64,000 nt of DNA from Rhizorhapis sp. SPR117 (lineage in GTDB: Bacteria > Pseudomonadota > Alphaproteobacteria > Sphingomonadales > Sphingomonadaceae): the NCBI RefSeq assembly GCF_021742065.1, contig NZ_JAKKIE010000001.1, positions 62,001 through 126,000 on the forward strand. Direction: 5' to 3'. Of the stretch, positions 1 to 8,903 are shown piece after piece; the stretch's first letter is position 1; each line of letters opens with the position of its first letter. Made by a program: the position numbers and the translations under genes. The notes under the pieces were generated by a model. That model was given only the letters and a program-made list of their open reading frames with translations. It was not told the origin of the DNA and did no database searches.

Positions 1-825
1 CCGCTTGCCGCCAAGCAGGCGGGCGCGGAGCGCGACCAGACCCATGCATCGGATCGCATCGCTCAGCTCGAAGGGAAGCCCGATTTTCCCGGGCTTGCCG
101 ACGTCATCGCCAAAGCCCGGGAGGATGTTGCCCAGGCCGCTGTCAAGCTGGCCGAAGCGAAGCGCGACGCCACCGCACATGATGTGCAGGCGATCAACCG
201 CAAGATCGAAACGATCGATGGCCGGGCAAGGGCTGGTCAAACCCGGCGGAGCGACCTCGAAAAGGATATCGCCCGCCTTGAGGCGATCATTGAGAGCGAG
301 GGTGGCAAAGGTCTGGCGAGCCTGGCCGCAGCTGCAGCCGAAGAAGCCGATGCCGCAACGCAAGCGCTGGCTCGGCTCGACGAAGAGGCGGCCACGGTCA
401 AAATGCTCAAGGATGTGCTGGACGAGGCGCGCGCAGAGGCATCTCGAACCTTCGTTGGCCCAGTGGCCCAGCGCGCTCGCGTTCATGTCGAGCGCCTTTT
501 CCCCGGCGCCGACCTCAGCTTCGATGAAGAACTCGGTCTGGCCTCGGTCACGCGATCCGGCCTGAGCGAAGCCTGCGGAACGCTCTCAAAGGGGACGCAG
601 GAGCAGCTGGCGGTCCTCACCCGCCTCGCCTTTGCCGACATGCTGCTGGAGCAGGGCATGCCGGTTTCGCTGATCCTCGACGACCCACTGGTCTATTCCG
701 ATGACGGCCGGCTCGATCTGATGACGGAAATCCTGGAGGAAGCCTCTCAGCGAATGCAGGTGATCCTGCTAACCTGCCGCGATCGGGCATTCCGGCATTT
801 GACTGCAACGCGGGTGCAGCTTTGA
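1..825 (+). CDS. SMC/RecN-like ATPase, C-terminal part (partial at window start)
   Basis: The frame is open from base 1, so the N-terminus with Walker A lies outside the window. About 275 residues are visible. The first ~170 are Ala/Glu/Arg/Lys-rich with heptad character, as in an SMC/RecN/Rad50 coiled-coil arm. Near the end come an ABC-type signature (LSKGTQEQ), a Walker B-like strand (LILDDPLVYSDD) and a final strand ILLTCRD like the D-loop/H-loop region of these ATPases. It would bind and hydrolyse ATP as a dimer, probably acting on DNA. It precedes the helicase gene by 165 nt, in the same direction as the defence operon, so it is probably the sensor or ATPase partner of that system. Without the N-terminus, RecF, RecN, Rad50 and defence-specific subfamilies cannot be told apart. 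Confidence 0.75.
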   Translation, partial: PLAAKQAGAERDQTHASDRIAQLEGKPDFPGLADVIAKAREDVAQAAVKLAEAKRDATAHDVQAINRKIETIDGRARAGQTRRSDLEKDIARLEAIIESEGGKGLASLAAAAAEEADAATQALARLDEEAATVKMLKDVLDEARAEASRTFVGPVAQRARVHVERLFPGADLSFDEELGLASVTRSGLSEACGTLSKGTQEQLAVLTRLAFADMLLEQGMPVSLILDDPLVYSDDGRLDLMTEILEEASQRMQVILLTCRDRAFRHLTATRVQL

Positions 826-990
826 GCCTGCTGCCTGGCGCTCGCATTGAACGATTTAGGAGTTACGCAGGATTTGGTTCACGAGTACGGGCATGCGAGA
901 ATGACAAAGGCGATGATAATTTAAGTATCGAAAAATACAGGAAAGTGCTGTTTTGGCTGAAACTTGATTGCCATGTCGCGAGGGGGACGC

Positions 991-3900
991 GTGAACGTTT
1001 TTGATCTCGATACTGACCTAATAAAGCGTTATGAAAATTTCGCGCGTTCGTTCACTTCGATCCGCGCAGACGACATTAGCGAACAGGTCAACGCGATTTA
1101 CGCCGGGCAGAAATTCTGGCCCGAACCCCTGATCGGTCTGAACCCCCATTTCCTCGAAGGCCGCGATCTCGTCGATCTTGCCAAGGACGGCGTGGTTGAT
1201 CCAGATTTACCCAAGGTGTTCGCCGTGGGAGCCGGGCGCAGCCCGATCAACCTGCATCGCCATCAGGACGAAGCGCTCATGAAAGCGCTCCAAGCCAAAA
1301 ATTATATCGTCACCACCGGCACCGGCTCGGGCAAGTCGCTATGCTTTTTCGTGCCGATCATTGACCGCATCCTGAAGGCGCGCCGCGCCGGCGAGGCCCA
1401 GCGCACGCGGGCGATCGTCATCTACCCGATGAACGCGCTCGCCAATTCGCAGCAGGAGGAGCTGGAGAAGTTCATCGGGGAGTGCGGCCTTTCCGATGGG
1501 ATGAAGCCAACGTTCGCCCGCTACACCGGCCAGGAGAAAGAAGCCGAGCGCAAGCGCGTGGCTGAGGAAAAGCCGGACATCATTCTCACCAACTTCATGA
1601 TGCTCGAACTGCTGATGACCCGGCAGGACGAACTCGACCAGAAGGTTATCGCCAATATGGCGGGCCTGGAGTTTCTGGTTCTCGACGAACTCCATACCTA
1701 TCGCGGCCGACAGGGGGCGGATGTTGCGCTGCTGGTGCGACGAGTGCGCGAACGCATGGGAGCGAAGAAAATGCTCTGCGTCGGCACCTCGGCGACCATG
1801 GCGTCCGGGGATGAGGATGCGGGCCGCAAGGCGGTGGCGTCTGTCGGCACAACACTTTTCGGCAGCCCCGTGCATCCGGATGATGTCATCACCGAAAGCC
1901 TGAGGCGCTGCACCGAAGGCATCGCCAACGAGGCGACCCTGAAATCTGCGATCGTCAACTCCGCTGACGCTCCATCCACGGCAGAGGCGTTCAAGGTCGA
2001 TCCCCTCGCGATCTGGATAGAAACCAATATCGGTCTTGAGGTCGGCGAAACGCTGAAGCGGGCGAAGCCTTCGACCCTCACTGATGCATCGCACCGCCTG
2101 TCCGAAGAGACGGGGATCGAGGCGGAAGCCTGCCGAACGGCCCTCCAGGACCGCCTGATCGCCATGAGCGATTTCAAGGATGAGCGCGACCAGGCCTTCA
2201 TGGCGTTCAAGCTGCATCGCTTCCTGTCCGGCGCCGGCCACGCACATGCGACGCTCGAAGCTGCTGGAAAGCGGCGGGTGGCGCTGGCGGCGGAAAAGTT
2301 CGACCGCGACAATAGCGAGGCCCGCCTCTATCCGGTCTTCTTCTGCCGCGAATGCGGACAGGAGGTGCATAGCGTCACCATTGACGATGATGGCGCCGTC
2401 ATCGCACGTCCGATCGATCAGACCCCACGAGACGGGGTTGATGAAAGCGGGGCGGAGCACGGGTTTCTCGTGCCCGACGCCAAGGGTGATCTGAATTTTG
2501 CCGGATCCATTGATGATTATCCTGATGACTGGATCGAGCTGACGGCATCGGGCGAACCGCGGCTCAAATCCTCACATCGCGGCAAGCATGACGGCCGCCT
2601 GATGATGCTGGGCGCTAACGGGCGGCGCGATGAGCATGGCGTTCGCTCGTGGTTCTTCCCCGGTAAATTCCGCTTCTGTCCGCATTGCCGCAATCAGCCG
2701 CCGCCAGGCGCTCGCGACATCAACAAATTGGCGGGCCTCTCGGCGGAAGGTCGCAGCTCAGCCACAACGCTCATCACGTCGGTTGCCCTCGACTGGATGG
2801 AACGGGGCCACATCCCGTCTGAGAAGCATCGCCGCAAGCTGCTCGGCTTCACCGATAACCGGCAGGATGCCGCGCTCCAGGCCGGACACTTCAACGACTT
2901 TATCTTCGTAACGCTCCTGCGCGGCGCCATGCTGCGCGCTGTCCTCAAGGCAGGTGAAGACGGTCTAAGCCATGAGCAATTTGGCGATGCCCTGCGCCGC
3001 GCGCTCGGTTTCGATCCCGAAAGCGTCGATCGCCGCGCGGAATGGATGCTCGATCCGAACCCGGCCAGCTTCGCAGCGCTGGACGAGGCCAAGAAGGCGG
3101 TAAACCGCGTGCTGGCCTATCGCCTCTGGAACGATCTGCGGCGGGGCTGGCGCTATACCAATCCCAACCTCAATCAGTTGGACCTGCTGCGCGTCGAATA
3201 TCCGGGCATCACCATGCTCGCCCGCGACGATCGCGCCTGCGCCGGCATGGACCAGGAACAGCTCAATGACGGCCAGCGCCGTGGCTTCGAGCTGCTTTCC
3301 CAAATTTCCAGTGACGTTCGGCGCGAAATGTTTCGTCTGGTGTTCGACGCCATGCGGCAAGGCCTCGCCGTTGCCGTCGATGCGCTCGATCTCAATGAGA
3401 TCGAGCAGGTCGCGCAGAAATCCCGCCAGCTTCTCAAAGATCCCTGGGCAATCAGCCGGGAAGAAGAGAATAAGGATCTTGTGTGCCAAACGACGCTTGT
3501 GCTCGGCACACAGGGCGGCAAAGCGGATAGGATTATCCGGGTTTCTGCGCGGAGCGGCCTTGCCAAAGAATTGGCGAAGTTGGCGGGGGCGCTGCCGCTT
3601 GCCGATCGCGAACCGTTGATCGAAGCGATGCTGATGGCGGCGGCGCGCCACCAGATCGTGCGCCAGTTTTCTGCCGGTCCGCTCACCGGTTGGCGGCTCG
3701 CCCCGAGTGCTTTGCAGCTCAGTGCAGGTGAAGGGACACCAAGCCCGAGCCAGGACAATGCGTTCTTCCGCCAGCTCTATAGCGACGTTGCCGCGCGTCT
3801 CGCCACACCTGGCGGGCTGCCCATGGCCTTCGAAGCGCGCGAGCATACAGCGCAGGTCGATTCTCTCCTGCGCGAAATGCGTGAGTGTCGGTTCCGGTAC

Positions 3901-6105
3901 GGCAAGAGCGACCATGAACGCATGAAGGAAATTGCCGGCGATGCGCGCGTTCTCAATGAGAAGCGTGACTTTCTGCCCTTGCTTTATTGCTCACCCACCA
4001 TGGAACTAGGCGTAGATATATCGCAGCTCAATGTCGTTTACCTGCGCAACGCGCCGCCAACCCCGGCCAATTATGCACAACGCGCAGGCCGTGCTGGCCG
4101 TAGCGGACAGGCCGCGCTGGTCATCACCTACTGCGCCGCGCAAAGTCCGCACGACCAATATTATTTCGAGCGTCGGACCGATCTCGTCGCCGGCATCGTT
4201 CGCGCACCCGCGATCGACCTTATCAATCGCGACCTGCTTGCCGCGCATGTCCATGCCGAATGGCTCGCTGCCGCGCAGGAGGGGCTGGGCAAGTCGATCC
4301 CGGAAAACCTTGATATGACCGAGACCGACCTGCCGGTCTGCGAACGGCTACACAAAGCTTTTGCCGTGGCCAGTGCGGACTTCGATGCCCGTGAACGTGC
4401 CGAGCGGGTCGTCCTCTCGGTCCTGCCACACGAAGGCGCAGCCGAAATCGGCGAAGCCTCGGACTTTGTCGGCCAGCTCTGGAGCAACGCGGCAGCGGCA
4501 TTCAATACGGCGTTCAAGCGCTGGCGGACACTCTACAATTCCGCCCATGAAGAACGGAAGGCTGCCAGTGAACTCGGCAATCAAACCGGGTTGTCAGCGC
4601 AGGAACGCCAAGAGGCGCGAACCCGCTATCTGGCAGCCGATCGTCAGGTACAGTTACTGGAAACTGGCGCATCGTCCACCAGCTCTGACTTCTATGCCTA
4701 TCGCTATCTGGCGACCGAAGGCTTCCTGCCGGGCTATAATTTCCCGCGCTTGCCGCTCTACGCCTTCATAGACGGGGAGAAGTCATCGACGGTGCTCCAG
4801 CGTCCGCGCTTCCTGGCGATCGCGGAGTTCGGGCCGAACAGCCTCGTCTATCATGAGGGCAAGGCCTATCGCTGCAATCGCGCCAAGCTGCCTGCCGCAA
4901 CGCGGACCACCGACAACAAGCTGACGACGATGACTGTGCGATGCTGTCATTCCTGCGGCGCGGCCCATAGCGTGGAAACGCAGGAACGCTGCATTGCCTG
5001 CGGCGATGTGCTGACCGAGGAAGGACGGCTTTCCAGACTCTATCGGATCGAGAATGTCGATGCCGTTCCCGGTGCGCGCATTACGGCCAATGACGAGGAT
5101 CGGCAGCGCCGCGGCTTTGAAATCCGCACGATTTTCGAGTGGGAACCGATGCGCCAGGACCAGCTTCTGCTGAAGTCCGACGACAGCCCGCTGGCGGCGT
5201 TGCGCTACGGACCACAGACGCGCGTATCGCGCGTCAATCTCGGCCTTCGCCGCCGCGCCAAAAAGGAAGATACTGGCTTCGACATCGACACGATTTCGGG
5301 CCGCTGGCTCAAGAATGAGACAAAAGGTGAGGATGAGGGTGACGATCCCAAAAGCGCCATTCGTCAAACCATCGTGCCTCTGGTCGAGGACACGAAGAAC
5401 GCACTGCTGCTGCAATTCGATCGCCAGCTCGGCCTTGAAGAAGCGCAGATGGCGACCCTCCAGCACGCCCTGATCCGCGCCATAGAGACCGAGCATGTCC
5501 TGGAAACCGGCGAGCTTCTGGGCGAGCCGTTACCGACCCGCGACGATCGCAAGGCGATCCTCTTCTATGAGGCATCCGAAGGCGGGGCAGGGGTTCTCAA
5601 GCGGCTGATGGACGGCGCTGAGCGCTGGCATCGCGTCGCGGAGGTGGCGCTCGACCTGATGCATTACCGCCGCGACAACGGCGAGCTGGTCGAGGCCAAC
5701 GAACCTTGTGTTGCCGGTTGCTACCGCTGCCTGCTGTCCTATTACAACCAACCGGATCATGAACTGATCGACCGGCGCGATCCTGCGGTGATTGACGTGC
5801 TCGATCGGCTAGCGCGCAGCGAGAATGACTGGCCTGCCGATGCTCCCGCCGGTGCCGGGGCTCATGATCCATGGATGGCGGCGCTGGCGCAGTGGGGAGC
5901 GCCGACGCCCTCCACGGAAACCATTGGCGGCGAGACCTATCATCTTTGCTGGCCGGGGCTGATGGTCATGGCCGTGCCCGGTGCGCCGCCGCCAGCACTG
6001 GTGACGCGCTGCGCCGAAATTGGCCGCGACTTGATCGCGCTGCCGGCAACCCCTGACGAAACCATGCCGCCTGACCTTGCCGCGGCGCTCGGAGTATCCG
6101 CATGA
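991..6105 (+). CDS. DEAD/DEAH-box helicase with C-terminal DUF1998-type domain (DISARM/Druantia-like)
   Basis: About 1704 aa. GTG at 991 is chosen because GAGGGG lies just upstream; TTG 964 and ATG 973 are in-frame alternatives. The superfamily 2 core is clear: Walker A GTGSGKS near residues 110-116, DELH box near 232, the GTSATM motif III, and motif VI QRAGRAGRSG near 1030. Cys pairs that could bind zinc occur around CRECG, CPHC and CHSCG...CIACG. The C-terminus has EGGAG near 1530 and a Cys cluster (C-AGCYRC-LSYYNQ) near 1573-1585, the DUF1998 signature of DrmB and of DruE-like helicases. In DISARM, DrmA (helicase) and DrmB (DUF1998) are separate proteins that act on incoming phage DNA; here both parts are in one chain. 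The stop overlaps the next start by 4 nt (ATGA), implying translational coupling. Confidence 0.88.
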   Translation: MNVFDLDTDLIKRYENFARSFTSIRADDISEQVNAIYAGQKFWPEPLIGLNPHFLEGRDLVDLAKDGVVDPDLPKVFAVGAGRSPINLHRHQDEALMKALQAKNYIVTTGTGSGKSLCFFVPIIDRILKARRAGEAQRTRAIVIYPMNALANSQQEELEKFIGECGLSDGMKPTFARYTGQEKEAERKRVAEEKPDIILTNFMMLELLMTRQDELDQKVIANMAGLEFLVLDELHTYRGRQGADVALLVRRVRERMGAKKMLCVGTSATMASGDEDAGRKAVASVGTTLFGSPVHPDDVITESLRRCTEGIANEATLKSAIVNSADAPSTAEAFKVDPLAIWIETNIGLEVGETLKRAKPSTLTDASHRLSEETGIEAEACRTALQDRLIAMSDFKDERDQAFMAFKLHRFLSGAGHAHATLEAAGKRRVALAAEKFDRDNSEARLYPVFFCRECGQEVHSVTIDDDGAVIARPIDQTPRDGVDESGAEHGFLVPDAKGDLNFAGSIDDYPDDWIELTASGEPRLKSSHRGKHDGRLMMLGANGRRDEHGVRSWFFPGKFRFCPHCRNQPPPGARDINKLAGLSAEGRSSATTLITSVALDWMERGHIPSEKHRRKLLGFTDNRQDAALQAGHFNDFIFVTLLRGAMLRAVLKAGEDGLSHEQFGDALRRALGFDPESVDRRAEWMLDPNPASFAALDEAKKAVNRVLAYRLWNDLRRGWRYTNPNLNQLDLLRVEYPGITMLARDDRACAGMDQEQLNDGQRRGFELLSQISSDVRREMFRLVFDAMRQGLAVAVDALDLNEIEQVAQKSRQLLKDPWAISREEENKDLVCQTTLVLGTQGGKADRIIRVSARSGLAKELAKLAGALPLADREPLIEAMLMAAARHQIVRQFSAGPLTGWRLAPSALQLSAGEGTPSPSQDNAFFRQLYSDVAARLATPGGLPMAFEAREHTAQVDSLLREMRECRFRYGKSDHERMKEIAGDARVLNEKRDFLPLLYCSPTMELGVDISQLNVVYLRNAPPTPANYAQRAGRAGRSGQAALVITYCAAQSPHDQYYFERRTDLVAGIVRAPAIDLINRDLLAAHVHAEWLAAAQEGLGKSIPENLDMTETDLPVCERLHKAFAVASADFDARERAERVVLSVLPHEGAAEIGEASDFVGQLWSNAAAAFNTAFKRWRTLYNSAHEERKAASELGNQTGLSAQERQEARTRYLAADRQVQLLETGASSTSSDFYAYRYLATEGFLPGYNFPRLPLYAFIDGEKSSTVLQRPRFLAIAEFGPNSLVYHEGKAYRCNRAKLPAATRTTDNKLTTMTVRCCHSCGAAHSVETQERCIACGDVLTEEGRLSRLYRIENVDAVPGARITANDEDRQRRGFEIRTIFEWEPMRQDQLLLKSDDSPLAALRYGPQTRVSRVNLGLRRRAKKEDTGFDIDTISGRWLKNETKGEDEGDDPKSAIRQTIVPLVEDTKNALLLQFDRQLGLEEAQMATLQHALIRAIETEHVLETGELLGEPLPTRDDRKAILFYEASEGGAGVLKRLMDGAERWHRVAEVALDLMHYRRDNGELVEANEPCVAGCYRCLLSYYNQPDHELIDRRDPAVIDVLDRLARSENDWPADAPAGAGAHDPWMAALAQWGAPTPSTETIGGETYHLCWPGLMVMAVPGAPPPALVTRCAEIGRDLIALPATPDETMPPDLAAALGVSA

Positions 6106-8903
6106 ACCTGCCCGCCTTCCAGACTGGTCAGCTCCAGACGGGCGATTTGATCCAGGCCCGTGGGCGGGAATGGATCGTGCTTGGTAAGCCGGATGAGGGG
6201 CTTGTTCGCGTGCGGCCCCTTTCGGGGTCCGAAGAAGACGCCATCATCATCGCCCCCAGCCTTGAACGGATGCCCGTTCGTCCCGCCACCTTCGATCTGC
6301 CGACGGCGGATCATCCCGATACGCAGGACGCCGCCCGTCTGCTGGCCGATGCGCTGCGCCTGTCTCTCCGTCGCGGCGCAGGGCCTTTCCGCAGCGCCGC
6401 GCATTTGGGCGTCGAGCCGCGCGCATATCAGCTCGTCCCCCTGCTCATGGCGCTGAGGCTCGACGTGAAGCGACTGCTCATTGCCGATGACGTTGGTATC
6501 GGAAAGACCGTTGAGGCGGGCATGATCCTGCGCGAGATGATCGACCGGGGCGAGGTCGAGCGCTTCTCCGTGTTGTGTCCGCCGCATCTCGTGGATCAGT
6601 GGGTCGGCGAGCTGGCGGAAAAGTTCGACATTGATGCTGTAGCCGTCACATCGGCTCGCGCCCGTTCGCTGGAACGCGGATTGGCGCTCGGCGACACCAT
6701 CTTCGGCGTCTATCCCTACACCGTCGTCAGCCTCGACTACATCAAGGCCGACAGCCGGCGGGAAAGCTTCGCTCAGGCTTGTCCTGGCTTCATCATCGTT
6801 GACGAGGCCCACACCTGCGTCGGCGGTAGCGAGAAGGGCACACAGCAACGCTACGCTCTGCTCGAACGGCTCGCGGAAGACGCCACGCGCCACCTGCTCC
6901 TGCTCACTGCGACCCCGCATAGCGGCAATCAGGATGCCTATGCGCGCCTGCTCAGTCTGTTGCACGGCGACCTCGCGGACGGACCCGAGGCGGGCGATCA
7001 GAACGCACGGCGCCGCTATGCAGACCGGCTCGCCAAACACTTTGTCCAGCGTCGCCGCCCCGATATTGCCGACAAGTGGGGGGATGCGGGCGCTTTTGCG
7101 AAGTCGATGAAAGCGGATGCGCCCTATACGCTGACCGGCGATTTCCAGAACTTCCAGGAGGACGTGCTGGAATATTGCCTTGGTGTCGCAACCCGTGCCG
7201 ATGGGGAACGGGCGCGGCGGCTCGCCTTCTGGGGAACACTCGCACTAATGCGCTGCATCGGCTCGTCGCCGGCGGCAGCCCTCAGCGCCTTGCGCAATCG
7301 GCTCGGGGGCATGGCGGAGGAAGCCGCGCTCGCGCCAGTGCTGTTTGATGACGACGGTGATGAGCTGGCCGACACCGACATTGAACCAGCGACTGCACTG
7401 GACCGCGAGGAGCTGGCCGAGCTGAAAGCCCTCATCACGCGCGCGGAAGGGCTGGCGGCCCGCTTTGATGATGATCCCAAATTTCGCGAACTCGTCCGGC
7501 AGGTGAAAGACCTTACCGCCAAGAAGGATGCCCGGCCAGTCATCTTCTGCCGCTTCATCACAACGGCCGAAGCTGTCGGTGAAGCGCTGCGCGCCCAGTT
7601 CAGGAAGTACGAAGTTGAAATCGTCACGGGCCGCCTGACGCCCGAGGAGCGGCGTGGGCGCGTCGAGGCGATGGCGGATCATCCCAATCGCATTCTCGTC
7701 GCCACCGATTGTCTGTCCGAAGGGATCAACCTCCAGTCGCTGTTCAACGCAGTGATCCATTACGATCTCAACTGGAATCCGACACGGCACCAGCAACGCG
7801 ACGGACGCGTCGATCGTTTTGGGCAGCCCGAGGATACGGTCTGGTCGGTGATGATGTTCGGCTCAAACTCGATCATCGACGGCGCGGTCATCAAGGTCAT
7901 CACCGAGAAGATGAAGCGCATCCAACAGGCGACTGGCGTGATCGTGCCGGTGCCGGAGGATTCCGCTAGTGTCTCCAACGCGCTGATGCAGGCGATGCTG
8001 CTGCATTCCAGCAAACCGCGCGCGCAGGGACTGTTCGATTTCGGCGACGCCGAGGAACGGCTTGAAATGGAGTGGAAGGACGCGGAGGAAAACGCGCGTA
8101 AAAGCCAGACGCGCTATGCCCAGGCCGCGCTCAAGCCCGACGAAGTTCTCCCCGAATGGCACCGACTGCGCGAACTTCTCGGCGGCCCCGATGAAGTAGA
8201 GCGGTTCACCCGCCGGGCACTGGCGCGCATCGATACGCCGCTCGGTACGGTCGGGAGCCACTACCGGGTCAGCTATGAGGATTTGCCGAAACAGCTTGGC
8301 GAGCGCCTTGCGGCCCGCAATCTGACGGGCACGCGTGCGATTGGCTTTGCCGACAAGCTGCAACCCAATGTGGCCCATGTCGGCCGCACGCATCCGCTGG
8401 TCGCCATGCTCGCCGAAACCATGGCCGAAGGGGCGCTCGATCCCGGCGGTGTCGAAGGCAAGGCCACGCTCGGCCGCTGCGGTGCCTGGCGCTCTACGGC
8501 GGTGAGCAAACTCACCACCGTCCTGTTGCTGCGCCTGCGCTTCAAGCTGACGACCAGCGGTCGAAAGACACTGTTGGCCGAAGAAGCCACCGCGCTGGCT
8601 TTCGCCATGGGCGACAATACCGCCATCGCACAAGGCCCCGACGCCCTGGCTTTGCTCGAACCCGATGCCAGCGGCGACATCGCGCCGCCCGTCATCGCAA
8701 GGCAGGTCGATCAGGCGCTAACCCGCCTGCCCGAATATGATGTCGCGATCAGCGCTTATGCCCAGGATCGTGCGGCCCGGCTTTCAGAGGATCATGACCG
8801 CGTGAAGTTCGCCACACGGGGCGAGGGGGCCACCACCGACGTCGAAGCCGTCCTACCCGCCGACGTGATCGGCCTCTATGTCCTCGTGCCGGAGGCGAAC
8901 TGA
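6102..8903 (+). CDS. SNF2/HepA-type helicase, DrmD-like
   Basis: 933 aa. Swi2/Snf2-like ATPase: motif I DDVGIGKT at 129-136, DEAH at 234-237, the LLTATPHSG motif III, and a helicase C-terminal half ending in motif VI (QQRDGRVDRFGQ, near 565-575). This organisation matches DrmD, the SNF2 helicase of class 1 DISARM, and HepA/RapA-like translocases. The C-terminal ~300 residues past the motor are family-specific. The gene overlaps the upstream helicase by ATGA and the downstream methyltransferase by 1 nt (TGATG), so the three products are probably made in a fixed ratio. It probably translocates on dsDNA as part of the defence complex. The family call is firm; the DrmD label rests on neighbours and size. 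Confidence 0.88.
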   Translation: MNLPAFQTGQLQTGDLIQARGREWIVLGKPDEGLVRVRPLSGSEEDAIIIAPSLERMPVRPATFDLPTADHPDTQDAARLLADALRLSLRRGAGPFRSAAHLGVEPRAYQLVPLLMALRLDVKRLLIADDVGIGKTVEAGMILREMIDRGEVERFSVLCPPHLVDQWVGELAEKFDIDAVAVTSARARSLERGLALGDTIFGVYPYTVVSLDYIKADSRRESFAQACPGFIIVDEAHTCVGGSEKGTQQRYALLERLAEDATRHLLLLTATPHSGNQDAYARLLSLLHGDLADGPEAGDQNARRRYADRLAKHFVQRRRPDIADKWGDAGAFAKSMKADAPYTLTGDFQNFQEDVLEYCLGVATRADGERARRLAFWGTLALMRCIGSSPAAALSALRNRLGGMAEEAALAPVLFDDDGDELADTDIEPATALDREELAELKALITRAEGLAARFDDDPKFRELVRQVKDLTAKKDARPVIFCRFITTAEAVGEALRAQFRKYEVEIVTGRLTPEERRGRVEAMADHPNRILVATDCLSEGINLQSLFNAVIHYDLNWNPTRHQQRDGRVDRFGQPEDTVWSVMMFGSNSIIDGAVIKVITEKMKRIQQATGVIVPVPEDSASVSNALMQAMLLHSSKPRAQGLFDFGDAEERLEMEWKDAEENARKSQTRYAQAALKPDEVLPEWHRLRELLGGPDEVERFTRRALARIDTPLGTVGSHYRVSYEDLPKQLGERLAARNLTGTRAIGFADKLQPNVAHVGRTHPLVAMLAETMAEGALDPGGVEGKATLGRCGAWRSTAVSKLTTVLLLRLRFKLTTSGRKTLLAEEATALAFAMGDNTAIAQGPDALALLEPDASGDIAPPVIARQVDQALTRLPEYDVAISAYAQDRAARLSEDHDRVKFATRGEGATTDVEAVLPADVIGLYVLVPEAN

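Noticed and set aside
1339..3915. Long - strand frames (1339-2460 and 2965-3915) opposite the DUF1998 helicase
   Set aside because: Shadows of a strongly coding gene with complete helicase motifs.
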